NCBI RefSeq assembly: GCF_003443675.1 | Contig: NZ_CP031963.1 | Span: 4,748,501-4,812,500 of the forward strand | Reading direction: 5' to 3' | DNA length: 64,000 nucleotides | Source: Aquimarina sp. BL5 | GTDB lineage: Bacteria > Bacteroidota > Bacteroidia > Flavobacteriales > Flavobacteriaceae | Shown: in pieces, positions 8,058 through 18,131 of the stretch | Numbering within the stretch: position 1 is the first letter of the stretch | Layout: each line of letters begins with the position of its first letter | Translations under genes and position numbers: made by a program | The notes under the pieces: model-generated | Told to the model about the DNA's origin: nothing | The model's input: the letters and a program-made list of their open reading frames with translations, nothing else | Database searches by the model: none

Positions 8058-9674
8058 TTAATCGATGAAGCCTGCAGGATTGTTATCCCAGAAAACTTGA
8101 TCTGTAAGTTGATTAAAATTAAAATTAGGATTCACATTTACCTCATCTCCTGGTACTATAAATGATCTTGGGAATGGTGAAGCATCAATTGGATCCTCAA
8201 GTTCAGGAAGACCAGTTCTTCTGTAGAAGTTAAATGCCTCTATACCATTACCATAGGTAGTAATGTAATATTGCTCTATAATAATAGTCTGTCTCTCCGT
8301 ATCGGTAGTAGCAGCATCATAATCACTTAATACACTATTAACAAAAGTATCTACATCAGCTGTACTTGGTATAAATGCAGCTTCAGCATCTGCAGCTCCA
8401 AAAGCCATTACTTTAGCGATATGATTTCTTACTCCTTCTTCTAAAAGAGTTCTAGGATCACCTGTAGTTCCTAAAGTTATAGCAGCCTCTGCTTGTATGA
8501 ATTTTGCATAACTAGATAAAAGGATAGGGTTAATTCCTGCTCCGTCTAATCCTGTATTCAAAGTACCTGGCGTGTTATTGTCATTGTCAAATGCTCCTCC
8601 GCCAGGATACACTCCGTAAATAGTTCTGGCTAAGTTATCAGCTGGAATTCCTTGCGCATTAGTATGTTCTCTTCCCCAATAAAAGTCACCAATATAACAT
8701 TGAGCTAAAGTGGTTGTACACGGCAAGTCATCACCAGATGGATCGGTTAAAGATTGTCTATAAAAATAGTATCGTAACCTAGGGTCATCACTATCTCTCA
8801 TTGTTCTCATTAAGTCATTACTCATATAGATGGCTGCACCTCCAGGAAGATAATTTTCCGTAAAATAAGGGTGTCTACTTTCAGCCGGAGCACTGTCAGT
8901 TGTGTAATTAAATTGGAAATCATCACTTGCGTTTTCCATTAAATTACCACCTGCAATTAAACCATTAATTCCATTTGTTGCTCTAACAGCATCTATAGTA
9001 CTAATTTGGTTATACATTTTTAATTTTAATGTATTTCCGAATTTAATCCAATTCGTCAAATCTCCATTAGGAAAATACAAATCGTTAGATATTACTCTAC
9101 TAGTTTCTCCTTGCAATTCACTAATGCTTTCGTCAATCAATGTGAACATCTCTTCGTAAATCGCAACCTGATCATCAGGTGAAGGATTAAGAATTACTGG
9201 ATCATTTGCCTCACTAAATGGAATATCTCCAAAAATATCTACAAACAGAGTAAACGTATATGCAGTTATCAATCCTCCTATTGCTTTTTGTTGAACTATA
9301 TCTGGATTAGATTCAGCTAAAGATTCTAATAACAATCTATTTCCATTTATACGATAGCCTCTTGTCCAAACATTATCATCAGAAGGAGGGGCAAAAGCAT
9401 TAAATGTAGTGTTCTCTATATTACTCTGATATGCGCCAAACATATTAGCTAATCTCATAGTAGTTGTGGCTTCATCTCTAACCCCTTCAAACAATCGATT
9501 TAAATCAATTTGCATTTGGTTTAAGATAAAGTTTGGATCGGCACTTTCAGGAGAAAGCGTATTTGGCGAAACTGTAAGGTCTAACTCTGTTGTATCACAA
9601 GATCCTAATAGGATGGCAACAGATGTAGCAACCCCTACAAAGTATCTACTTATATTATTTTTAATTTTTTTCAT
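8058..9674 (-). CDS. SusD/RagB-type nutrient-binding lipoprotein (SusD-like_2 group)
   Basis: A 538-residue outer-membrane lipoprotein, partner and lid of the SusC transporter next to it. Signal peptide ends LLGSC, then DTTELD. The segment LSPESADPNFILNQMQIDLN and the run NWIKFGNTLKLKMYNQIS are typical of the SusD-like_2 group, a distinct branch from classical SusD. Helical TPR-like parts bind SusC while the variable loops bind ligand. I chose the ATG at 9674 over the TTG two codons upstream. It follows susC by 18 nt. The group is often linked to peptides or unusual glycans rather than starch, but the substrate here is unknown. Confidence 0.93.
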   Translation of the reverse strand: MKKIKNNISRYFVGVATSVAILLGSCDTTELDLTVSPNTLSPESADPNFILNQMQIDLNRLFEGVRDEATTTMRLANMFGAYQSNIENTTFNAFAPPSDDNVWTRGYRINGNRLLLESLAESNPDIVQQKAIGGLITAYTFTLFVDIFGDIPFSEANDPVILNPSPDDQVAIYEEMFTLIDESISELQGETSRVISNDLYFPNGDLTNWIKFGNTLKLKMYNQISTIDAVRATNGINGLIAGGNLMENASDDFQFNYTTDSAPAESRHPYFTENYLPGGAAIYMSNDLMRTMRDSDDPRLRYYFYRQSLTDPSGDDLPCTTTLAQCYIGDFYWGREHTNAQGIPADNLARTIYGVYPGGGAFDNDNNTPGTLNTGLDGAGINPILLSSYAKFIQAEAAITLGTTGDPRTLLEEGVRNHIAKVMAFGAADAEAAFIPSTADVDTFVNSVLSDYDAATTDTERQTIIIEQYYITTYGNGIEAFNFYRRTGLPELEDPIDASPFPRSFIVPGDEVNVNPNFNFNQLTDQVFWDNNPAGFID

Positions 9675-9692
9675 TTTCAATTTAATTTATTA

Positions 9693-12600
9693 TTAAAAAG
9701 TAGCTTTTATACTAAAAGAATATCTTTTAGATGTAGGAGCAGTTTGGAAGTCTAATCCTTGTCCATTACCAACACCCGTACTTAATACTTCCGGATCAAA
9801 ATTTAGATATTCAGGAAAGTTGTAAGCTTTGAACCAGATATTTTGACCAGATATCGCAAATGAAATACTTCCGAAAGGAGTCTTTGCTAACATTTCTTCT
9901 GATAATTTATATGCTAAGGTTACATCTCTTAATCTTAATGTTGAACCGTCAAAAACTTGACCTTCATTAGCTCTGAATACATTCTGGAAATAGATGTCAT
10001 TTGCACCAATTTGAACTGTATTCTGTACTGGTTGTCCGTTAGCATCTAAAACAGGAAGTCCTGTAGTAGGATTTCCGACAACACCCGGTAATATTGTTGT
10101 AGATTCTCTATCTTCTGTATCTCTAGTAACACCTCTTGTTAGTAGGTTAGAGGCAGTATTCGAAAGGATATCACCACCGTGAGTATACTCTAATTGTGCT
10201 GATAGAGAAAGTCCTTTATAGCTAAAGGTATTGATAGTAGTCATTCTCCAGTCTGGATTTGGATCTCCAATAACAGCTAAATTGTCTTCAACAGGAACAT
10301 CGTTACTCGTTAAATATCTTCCTTGTGTAGTTGTATTTGTAGCGTCCACAAGTATATTGCCATTGTCATCTCTTATGTAATAAGTTCCTACGATCACACC
10401 CAATGGTAAACCTTCTATTGCATAGTTACCTAATCCTCCGAATCCTGATGTTAAAATTCTTTCTTCAGGAATCTCTACAACTTCTGTTTCAGCAGCAGTA
10501 AAGTTATTCTGTATATTCCAAGAAAAAGAATCCGTTTTTACAGGTGTTAAACCTAAGGCAATTTCTATACCTTCTCCATCAATTTGACCAGCATTAAAAA
10601 ATTGTGCTGAAAATCCTGTGGATGGAGCTAAGTTTCTTTGTAAGATTTGATCTTTTGATACTCTGGAATAAACACTAGCATCTAATGTTATTCTGCTGTT
10701 AAAGAAGTTTGCTTCAATACCTAATTCTATTTCTCTATGTAGTTCTGGCTTCAAGTCTGGATTAGCTAAAAAACCAGAAAATGTGTTTGTAGTAGTAGGA
10801 CTAGTACTTGGACCAAATGCATTAGCTGTAGAGTTTAGCTGTTGCGCTGTTCTAAATAACGTTGGGAAACCTGCTGATGTTGCATAACCTCCACGTAATT
10901 TTAAAAAATTAAGAACATCACCTCTTAAACCTTCAAATGCTGAAGTAGGGATAAAGGATAAAGATGCACTTGGATAAAATATTGATCTATTTTGTGGTTG
11001 AACATTTGATACCCAGTCATTTCTTCCTGATACTGTTGCGTATAGGTAATCATTGTAATCTACCTTAACTTCACCAAAGAAACCAACTACATTTCTCTCG
11101 TCATTAAATTGTAAATCTACACCAGTTACAGGATCAAGACTATTATGATTAATATAATTGTCATGATTTTGTCGTCCAAAAACCACTTGATTCGTACTCG
11201 CAATTCCGTCTCTTGAAAACTCATCTCTTCTACTTTCAAATCCAACAAGTGCTCCAAATCTGAATCCACCAGCGCGATAACCATCAAAGTTTAAAATTGC
11301 TCTATGATTCAAAATTTCGTTAGTTGATGTAGTTGTTCTTAAGTAACCTACCTGATATTCTGCTCTTGCAACTGCTCCTTTGTTTACAGAAAAACGTTGT
11401 AAGTCAGTAAATGTATCAAGACCAAATGTATATTGTAAACTGATATGATCGTTAAAAGTATATCCTGCATTGAAAGATCCATATGCTCTTCTGGTATCAG
11501 AAGAAGTACCTGCATTGTCAAGTAACCAGTATGGGTTTTCGATATCAGGTCTATAGTAAACACTAGAACCGTCAACAGGATTTTGAAATGGTAAATTTGT
11601 TAAATCTATATTTCTAGGAATAAATAATAATCTTTGGAAAATAGTAAGTGCTCCAATACCATTACTCGCACTAATCGGTGGAGTTCTAAGAGTAGTGTTA
11701 ACGTAGTTTAAAGTACCACCAACATTAAAATTATTTGATAATTTTAAATTACCACCAACACTAAAGCTATTTTTTCTTAAATTATTACTTTCGATATAAC
11801 CATCCTCATCAGTATTGTTATAGTTTATACTGAAATTTCCTTTTTCAGAAGCACTCGATACACCAACAGATGTAGATCTACCAAGACCAGTTCTGAAAAA
11901 ATCTTTTACATTATTTTCTGCAGCTTGGTAAGGAATTTCTATTCCAAAAAACTGTGGAAATAATTGGTCAAACCCTGGATTTCTTCCATTTGCATACGGA
12001 TGGATAACAGTATCTATGTCAGAAAAAGCGGCACCCCAGTTACCTACGAAACCTGGATTGAAAGCTTGATCAGCTCCTTGTCCATATGTGTTTTGAAACT
12101 CAGGTAAGTTAGATATTTGAGTTATATATGTAGTGTTAGAAAAGCTTACCTCAAATTTCTTGTTGCTTTTTTCAGTAGAACCTGCTTTTGTAGTAATCAA
12201 TATAACTCCATTTCTACCACGCGATCCGTATAGATTGGCTGCACTTAAACCTTTAAGAACACTTATGTTCGCGATATTATCTGGGTTTAAGTCTAATGTA
12301 CGGTTACTAGTACTCGTAGTACCAGCTGTAAAACCACCAGTCGTATTAGGATTAGATTCGAAAGGAACCCCATCTACAATATAAAGTGGTTGGTTGTTAC
12401 CAGTAATAGAAACGCTTGTTCTAATAAATACGTTTGTAGAACTACCTGTAGCACCACCTGCTCCTGTAATTTGAACACCCGGTATTTTACCATTTAATGC
12501 TCTGTTGATATCAGATTCAGGTTTTTGCTCAATTTCATCACTTTGCACCACCGTAACGGCATATCCTAAAGATTTTTTCTCTCTTCGAATACCTTGTGCA

Positions 12601-12923
12601 GTTACTACTACTTCTTCTAAGGTAGCAGCATCTTCAGCAAGTTGCACGTTGATGGAGTCTCCATCTCCAACTACAACTTCTTTTGTTGTAAAACCTAGAT
12701 AACTAAATGAAAGAACTGCTCCTCTGCTTACTTCGATAGTATAATTACCATCAAAATCAGATTGCGTACCCTTACTAGTACCTTTTACAACGATATTTAC
12801 CCCTGGTAACGGTAGACCACTATTGTCGGTCACATTACCTGAGATCGTTTTTTCTTGTGCAAACGTTAGTTGCACTACAAACGCCAGCAATAGCGTTAGA
12901 ATTCCTCTAAACTTTGTTCTCAT
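9693..12923 (-). CDS. SusC/RagA-type TonB-linked outer membrane transporter
   Basis: A 1076-residue TonB-dependent transporter. After the signal peptide (ending LTFAQ) comes a carboxypeptidase-regulatory-like beta-sandwich (about 26-110; GLPLPGVNIVVKGT, LSFSYLGF), then the plug domain (about 115-235) with the SusC signature QPLYIVDGVPF and SAANLYGSRGRNGVILITTK, then a long beta-barrel ending in the aromatic-terminated strand YSFSIKATF. It imports oligomeric nutrients across the outer membrane, powered by TonB/ExbBD (not in this window), with the SusD lipoprotein as lid. First gene of a four-gene minus-strand operon, preceded by a leader element that the other susC here shares. Confidence 0.97.
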   Translation of the reverse strand: MRTKFRGILTLLLAFVVQLTFAQEKTISGNVTDNSGLPLPGVNIVVKGTSKGTQSDFDGNYTIEVSRGAVLSFSYLGFTTKEVVVGDGDSINVQLAEDAATLEEVVVTAQGIRREKKSLGYAVTVVQSDEIEQKPESDINRALNGKIPGVQITGAGGATGSSTNVFIRTSVSITGNNQPLYIVDGVPFESNPNTTGGFTAGTTSTSNRTLDLNPDNIANISVLKGLSAANLYGSRGRNGVILITTKAGSTEKSNKKFEVSFSNTTYITQISNLPEFQNTYGQGADQAFNPGFVGNWGAAFSDIDTVIHPYANGRNPGFDQLFPQFFGIEIPYQAAENNVKDFFRTGLGRSTSVGVSSASEKGNFSINYNNTDEDGYIESNNLRKNSFSVGGNLKLSNNFNVGGTLNYVNTTLRTPPISASNGIGALTIFQRLLFIPRNIDLTNLPFQNPVDGSSVYYRPDIENPYWLLDNAGTSSDTRRAYGSFNAGYTFNDHISLQYTFGLDTFTDLQRFSVNKGAVARAEYQVGYLRTTTSTNEILNHRAILNFDGYRAGGFRFGALVGFESRRDEFSRDGIASTNQVVFGRQNHDNYINHNSLDPVTGVDLQFNDERNVVGFFGEVKVDYNDYLYATVSGRNDWVSNVQPQNRSIFYPSASLSFIPTSAFEGLRGDVLNFLKLRGGYATSAGFPTLFRTAQQLNSTANAFGPSTSPTTTNTFSGFLANPDLKPELHREIELGIEANFFNSRITLDASVYSRVSKDQILQRNLAPSTGFSAQFFNAGQIDGEGIEIALGLTPVKTDSFSWNIQNNFTAAETEVVEIPEERILTSGFGGLGNYAIEGLPLGVIVGTYYIRDDNGNILVDATNTTTQGRYLTSNDVPVEDNLAVIGDPNPDWRMTTINTFSYKGLSLSAQLEYTHGGDILSNTASNLLTRGVTRDTEDRESTTILPGVVGNPTTGLPVLDANGQPVQNTVQIGANDIYFQNVFRANEGQVFDGSTLRLRDVTLAYKLSEEMLAKTPFGSISFAISGQNIWFKAYNFPEYLNFDPEVLSTGVGNGQGLDFQTAPTSKRYSFSIKATF

Positions 12924-12937
12924 TTTATAATTTATTT

Positions 12938-12987
12938 GAATTAGCCAATGCCAAAAATCACAATAATATCTTTATAAAACAACTTTT
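12938..12987 (-). promoter_or_regulatory. Conserved leader element upstream of susC (copy A)
   Basis: These 50 bases match 21329-21378 at 44 positions (88%), although the flanking DNA differs. The element ends 14 nt before the susC start codon, so it is probably in the 5' UTR or spans the promoter. On the coding strand it reads AAAAGTTGTTTTAT at its 5' end and GGCTAATTC at its 3' end. Its role is inferred from conservation and position. The rest of the 277-nt gap to 13200 holds the terminator at 13034-13067 and nothing else I can recognise. Confidence 0.65.
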
Positions 12988-13033
12988 TGATCCTAAAATT
13001 TAAAATATTGTTAAAGAGGTGTGTTAAAATATG

Positions 13034-13067
13034 AAACCCTTCTATAACGTTGTAGTAGAAGGGTTTT
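13034..13067. terminator. Terminator-like hairpin downstream of the FG-GAP/UnbV gene
   Basis: An 11-bp stem (AAACCCTTCTA and complement) with an 11-nt loop, followed by TTTT on the plus strand and TTTCATATTTT on the minus strand. It lies about 130 nt past the stop of the minus-strand gene at 13201 and may end that transcript. Confidence 0.6.
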
Positions 13068-13200
13068 ACTAATTTTGTTTATTTCTAGAATAGACTTTAT
13101 TATGAGTTTTAACAAATTGTAAATTAATTTTTTTTGTAGTATAATTCTTTTGGAAAACCTTAGTTTTAAAATGATTATGTTTTATAAAGATATTATTGTG

Positions 13201-16200
13201 TTATTCCAATTTATATGTAAATAAGCTATCGTTGTTAGAAACGGATATTAGATATTCCTTTTCTTTATATTTAGTTAATCTTAACTTTTCAATCTGTTTT
13301 TTGAATGAATTTATGCCAATTTCAGTTAATAATTGGTAATTTTTATTCGAAATATGTTCGTTTTGATGGATTAAAAAATTAGTATTAGCGTTAAAAACAC
13401 CATGATATGTACTAAGACCATTAAAATTACCTGCGGTTAATAATTGTTCAGATCCTGTTTTTTTGAAATCGTGTTTTATAAAACAATTTATCGGTGATAA
13501 CTGAAGTGAAGAAGGGAATTTTCTAAATTTACTGAAATTATTATCATTATTAATAAGATAACCACTCGAAAGTGTATTAACGTCATAAACGGTTATTGAT
13601 GAAGATGTATTCAGTTTTTTGATGATGTTTTCGATTGTTTCGTTTGCGTAACTCTTGTAATCTTTATACAATTTATTAATAAGTGGTAATTGGGATGCTA
13701 ATTCGTCTTTAGAATTTACGGGATAATATTGTTGATTTATTGCGTAAGCTAGGATCGTTTCTTTTTTTCCGTTTTGATCAAAATCAGCATAATACATTCT
13801 TATTGGGGTTTGTGGCGTTGCCTTAAATTTCGTGTTCAATCCCCAGTTACCGAGCATAATATCTTGATCTCCGTCTTTATCAATATCAAAAGTCGTTATT
13901 GCTTGCCATAATCCTTTTAGGGTACTTAATCCTTCTATTTCTTTTAGTTTTCCTAATTGATTTATGTATATCCTTGGCTGATCCCATTCCGAAGTAATTA
14001 ATAAATCTTTTATCCCGTCGTTATTAACGTCAGCCCAAGTAGCATCGGTAACCATACTGTTTAGAACAAAACTTGAGTCTTTTTCAAACATTCCATTCCC
14101 TTTATTTTTAAGGATGTAAGCTGGTGGTTTTTCCCCAAAACTTTCGGGATTTGACTTATTTCCTACGAAAATATCAATGTCTCCGTCTTGATCATAGTCA
14201 TAGGGTCTTAGGGTAGAAGTGTTTAATAGGTTTTTAGGAATATTTTTACCTTTTTTAAAAACCCCATTCCCATTGTTTATGTATATTCTATCGTTTTGGT
14301 ATAAAGAATCTTTTTTCAAAATAATGCCAGATGCGACCAACAGATCCTTGTCATTATCGTTGTCAATATCAATAAAAACAGCATCTACATCTTCACTTAT
14401 AGAATCTTTTTCTATTTCGGGTGCAGATGTTTCCTTATAACCGTTAGTAGAACTAATGAACAGTTTAGATTTTTTATAGGAGGCGCCTCCTATAAAAATA
14501 TCATCCATTCCATCATTATTGATATCACTTATCGCAATAGCAGGGCCTTGAGTTGAAACTTTATAAGGAATTAATTTGTCATTATTAAAATCATTATAAG
14601 AATCTTCTAGATGTTTGTATTGAATAAGATTTTCTTTTGTAAATAGTGAAGGTGTATTTTTTGTTATAACCGATATAGGTTTAGTTTCGCTGCAATAATT
14701 AATGGTAATATTGTTCGAAGGGCTTTCAGGATGAAATTTTTGTTTTGTTTGGTTGGGCCAAATAACAACAATGGAGTCGAGTCTATCGTTATGAGCTAAG
14801 CCAAAATGAAGTTTGGGCTCTACAGAAGAAATGAATCCTCTTGAAGAAAAGAGTTGCTTGTATTGAGTGTTTTTTTTGGAATACAAATATACTTTTGAGC
14901 CTATACCTAATTTGTTATGTTTTATATAGTCGAGTTTTATAGATAAGTTAGAATTGTTGTTTATGGAACTGGAATTATTTTCATAAATACTGGCAAAATC
15001 GTTAAGGTTGTTGGTGATAATATCTAGATCTCCGTCTAAATCTAAGTCAGCATACGCGGCTCCATTAGATAGGTTAGGAATACTGTTAATCCATTTTCCT
15101 GTTCTATTAGCAAAGGTTTTGGAATTTCCTTCAAATATTTGGTTAGAGGCTTTTCCTGTAGGCATTGCATCTAATGATTTAAGGAGCCAGTCATTGTTTT
15201 TGTTTGTACGCTTGGTTTTAAATGAATTAGAAAGATACCTCATAAAGTCTAGGTTATTTGGTCTTTTAGAAACCCCGTTGGTTATGAATAAATCTTGATG
15301 CCCATCATTATTAAAGTCGGCAAAAAGTGGGGACCAGCTCCAATCGGTCGCGGCTATATTATTATATAATCCGGTTTCGGTGAAATACATTCCATTATTA
15401 TTTAATTGAAGCATGTTTCTGGCATATTGTTTTTGGTATCCCTGCTTAATAAGAAAGTCTTGAGTATTGTATGAGATATCTCCGTCTGATTCTTTTAATA
15501 CTTTTTCATTATTAGGAAGCATATCTAAAGTAATTAAGTCCTGATATCCATCATTATTTATATCTGCAACATCACTACCCATAGAAAATCTGCTGGTATA
15601 GGCGAAATTTTTGGATAATTCATTACTAAAAGTTCCATCTCTATTGTTTATGTAATAATAATCATCTTCATGAAAATCATTACAGACATAAATATCATCC
15701 CATCCGTCATTGTTGAAATCCGCAATTGCTGCGCTTAGTCCATATCCATTTGCTCCTCCATAAATCTTTGCATCAAGACTTACATCATTAAACGTCGAAC
15801 CATCATTTCTTAATAATCTATCTCCTATAAAGTCAACTCTTTTTCTTCTAATATACGAAGGCCCATGAGAGTTTTTAGTGTGTAACGCATGATTAACTAT
15901 GTAAACATCTAAGTCATCATCTTTGTCATAATCAAAAAAATATGCTTGTGTGGCATATCCTTTAAGGTCTAATCCGTACTTTTTTGATTCTTCTTTGAAG
16001 GTTCCGTCTCCATTATTAATGAATAACTCATTACCTCCATTAAACCCGAGTATTTTAGTTACTGCGCAGACATAGATGTCAAGCAAGCCATCTCCATTAA
16101 TGTCAGCCATCGTTGAGCCTGTATTCCAGTCAGAGTTTCCGCCGGTTCCTGATTTTTCAGTAATATCTTTAAATTTTAAATTTCCTTGATTTAGATAAAG

Positions 16201-16464
16201 CTTGTTTTTACCTCTGTTAGAAATTAGATAAATATCTGGTAAACCGTCATTATTAATATCTCCAACAGACACTCCGCCTCCATTATAATAGTATAAGTAG
16301 TTTACAATATTATACTTACTATCTTCTAAAATATTGTTCTGAAAATTTATCCCTGTAGATTCGTGATCCAATTTTGAAAATAAAAAGGAAGACTGTAAAG
16401 TTTCTTTTTCATTGCATGAAGCTAAGAAAAGAGGTAATATCAGGATTTTAATGATATTTTTCAT
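13201..16464 (-). CDS. Large FG-GAP/VCBS-repeat lipoprotein with ASPIC/UnbV domain
   Basis: A 1087-residue lipoprotein (lipobox LFLASC, then NEKETL). I count at least twelve Asp-rich calcium-type loops of the form D-x-N/D-x-D-G-x-x-D (for example DINNDGLPDIYL, DFNNDGWDDIYV, DYDQDGDIDIFV), in two clusters that should form beta-propellers. Between them, around residues 500-580, lies an ASPIC/UnbV module (GIGSKVYLYS, LHFGLAHNDRLDSIVVIWP). This CRTAC1-like layout is common beside SusCD genes in Bacteroidota and is thought to bind glycans or proteins at the surface, but no activity is established. It follows the susCD pair at 16536-21311 in the same direction, after a terminator. Confidence 0.92.
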   Translation of the reverse strand: MKNIIKILILPLFLASCNEKETLQSSFLFSKLDHESTGINFQNNILEDSKYNIVNYLYYYNGGGVSVGDINNDGLPDIYLISNRGKNKLYLNQGNLKFKDITEKSGTGGNSDWNTGSTMADINGDGLLDIYVCAVTKILGFNGGNELFINNGDGTFKEESKKYGLDLKGYATQAYFFDYDKDDDLDVYIVNHALHTKNSHGPSYIRRKRVDFIGDRLLRNDGSTFNDVSLDAKIYGGANGYGLSAAIADFNNDGWDDIYVCNDFHEDDYYYINNRDGTFSNELSKNFAYTSRFSMGSDVADINNDGYQDLITLDMLPNNEKVLKESDGDISYNTQDFLIKQGYQKQYARNMLQLNNNGMYFTETGLYNNIAATDWSWSPLFADFNNDGHQDLFITNGVSKRPNNLDFMRYLSNSFKTKRTNKNNDWLLKSLDAMPTGKASNQIFEGNSKTFANRTGKWINSIPNLSNGAAYADLDLDGDLDIITNNLNDFASIYENNSSSINNNSNLSIKLDYIKHNKLGIGSKVYLYSKKNTQYKQLFSSRGFISSVEPKLHFGLAHNDRLDSIVVIWPNQTKQKFHPESPSNNITINYCSETKPISVITKNTPSLFTKENLIQYKHLEDSYNDFNNDKLIPYKVSTQGPAIAISDINNDGMDDIFIGGASYKKSKLFISSTNGYKETSAPEIEKDSISEDVDAVFIDIDNDNDKDLLVASGIILKKDSLYQNDRIYINNGNGVFKKGKNIPKNLLNTSTLRPYDYDQDGDIDIFVGNKSNPESFGEKPPAYILKNKGNGMFEKDSSFVLNSMVTDATWADVNNDGIKDLLITSEWDQPRIYINQLGKLKEIEGLSTLKGLWQAITTFDIDKDGDQDIMLGNWGLNTKFKATPQTPIRMYYADFDQNGKKETILAYAINQQYYPVNSKDELASQLPLINKLYKDYKSYANETIENIIKKLNTSSSITVYDVNTLSSGYLINNDNNFSKFRKFPSSLQLSPINCFIKHDFKKTGSEQLLTAGNFNGLSTYHGVFNANTNFLIHQNEHISNKNYQLLTEIGINSFKKQIEKLRLTKYKEKEYLISVSNNDSLFTYKLE

Positions 16465-16477
16465 TACTTAAAAGTAA

Positions 16478-16507
16478 AAAAGAGGTCGTTTATAAACAAC
16501 CTCTTTT
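16478..16507. terminator. Intrinsic terminator of the second susCD operon
   Basis: Stem AAAAGAGGT / ACCTCTTTT with an inner GTTT/AAAC helix across one mismatch. On the minus strand it is followed by a run of T residues. It sits directly after the SusD gene ending at 16536 and about 14 nt before the start of the FG-GAP/UnbV gene, so it may also act as a partial read-through site between them. Confidence 0.75.
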
Positions 16508-16535
16508 ATTGTGTAAAAAAGTTTAACTTATTATA

Positions 16536-18119
16536 TTATTCCAAAGATGATGGGATATTATTAAAATCTGATTCGAATGCTGGTACTGGCCAGTATTCCA
16601 GATATCCATAATTAATCGTAGCATTTGTGTTTAGTACAGCATTTTGATCTAGTACACGTGCACCTGTTCTAGAACCGGATGCTATGCCGTAACGACGAGC
16701 GTCATAAAAGGAAACAGCTCTAAAAATTAGTGCTAAACGACGTTCTTTTCTAATTTCTTCCAAAGCTTGATCCTGGGTCAAATTTGTACCAACTGTAGGT
16801 GCTAGTCCAGATTCTTGAAGGGTTCTTACAGCATCTAAATGAACAAGGCCGCCTTCGATATCATTGGTTCTCACTTTGGCTTCTGCTAAAAATAATTGAT
16901 TTTCTTCAAAACTACCTGCATAATACATTGCTATTTCTTCAGCTTCATTCGATTGGATTGGTGATTCTACCTGCCAAAAATAAGAGGCTCCATATTGTAT
17001 TCCTCTACCTCTTTGGTTAGGGAAAGGAAATCCATCATCTGGGTCTTGAATAAAGTATTCGTCGAACCGCTCATCTCCAGGATTTATATCTTGTATTAAA
17101 CGATCACTCGGAAAGTACCAAAAACCTAATACCGCAGATGGTAACCAACCATTTGCAATAAACGAGGATTCTGACCTCATTACAAAAGCATTGCTATTTA
17201 AGGAAACACCATTGTTTGCTAGAGTAATCACTTCATTCCAATCAGCGGTACTCATATCATCCACCTTGGTGTTGTATACCAGATTCCGAACTCTTAAAGT
17301 GTTAATGTTTTCGAGCAAACCAGCCTTGCCTAAACCTCCAATATGACCAAGGAAGAAAGATGTAAAAGTACTGTCAAAACCACTGTCGTCTGTAACACTA
17401 TTTAAAAGAGATTCTAATTCATCTAATAAAGAATTTGACTTTGCAATTATGGCAGTATTTGCAACAAACGCTGTACTTGGGATAGAAGTAGGGTTTGTAA
17501 TTAATCCGCTATCATTGATTACACCAAGTTCGTATAGCGACCCTAATCTGCTGTAGCCATACGCTCTCCACCATAAGGACCAAGCAAGAAAAGCATCTTT
17601 GGTAACGTCGTCAGCGGGTAGCTCCGGTAAAGCTTCTGCAATCGTATTACTTTGCACTATAACGCTATACATATCTCTCCATTCGTATTGCAAAGCATTG
17701 TCACTACCGGCATCTCGGGTGTTTCTAATTGCGATCTCACCAGGTTGAGGACCTCCTGCAGGAGGAGTAACAACAGTTCCATCATCTAAAATAACAGATT
17801 CTGTTTGATTTATCCATCTTCCGCCAAAATTACCCCAAGGCATAGTAAGTACATCTCCCATGGTTTCATGATATCCATACGTAAACCATAGCATTGGACT
17901 TTCTTTTTCTGGCCCTACGCTTTCGAAAACATCTTCAGAAGAAATAAAGTCATAAATTCCTTTAGAAAAAGTAGTTAATCCATCAACATTTCTCAATGAA
18001 GCAACAGTCGGTAGATTATTATCTACTGGGTCAATGTCCGTGTCAAGGATATTATCCTGACATCCTGTTAAACAGGTTAGTATTAATATAAATACTATTG
18101 AGTTAAATAAACTTTTCAT
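16536..18119 (-). CDS. RagB/SusD-family nutrient uptake outer membrane lipoprotein
   Basis: A 527-residue lipoprotein with signal peptide ending CLTGC and acidic residues after it (QDNILDTD). The helical segments QYEWRDMYSVIVQSNTIAEA and LEEIRKERRLALIFRAVSFYD are characteristic of RagB/SusD proteins; the latter, near the C-terminus, is the conserved 'ERR-E-L' helix of the family. It should cap the SusC partner encoded 12 nt upstream and capture ligand at the cell surface. It belongs to the classical SusD group, unlike the SusD at 8058, so the two systems probably take up different substrates. Confidence 0.93.
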   Translation of the reverse strand: MKSLFNSIVFILILTCLTGCQDNILDTDIDPVDNNLPTVASLRNVDGLTTFSKGIYDFISSEDVFESVGPEKESPMLWFTYGYHETMGDVLTMPWGNFGGRWINQTESVILDDGTVVTPPAGGPQPGEIAIRNTRDAGSDNALQYEWRDMYSVIVQSNTIAEALPELPADDVTKDAFLAWSLWWRAYGYSRLGSLYELGVINDSGLITNPTSIPSTAFVANTAIIAKSNSLLDELESLLNSVTDDSGFDSTFTSFFLGHIGGLGKAGLLENINTLRVRNLVYNTKVDDMSTADWNEVITLANNGVSLNSNAFVMRSESSFIANGWLPSAVLGFWYFPSDRLIQDINPGDERFDEYFIQDPDDGFPFPNQRGRGIQYGASYFWQVESPIQSNEAEEIAMYYAGSFEENQLFLAEAKVRTNDIEGGLVHLDAVRTLQESGLAPTVGTNLTQDQALEEIRKERRLALIFRAVSFYDARRYGIASGSRTGARVLDQNAVLNTNATINYGYLEYWPVPAFESDFNNIPSSLE

Positions 18120-18131
18120 AGTTTTTATTTT

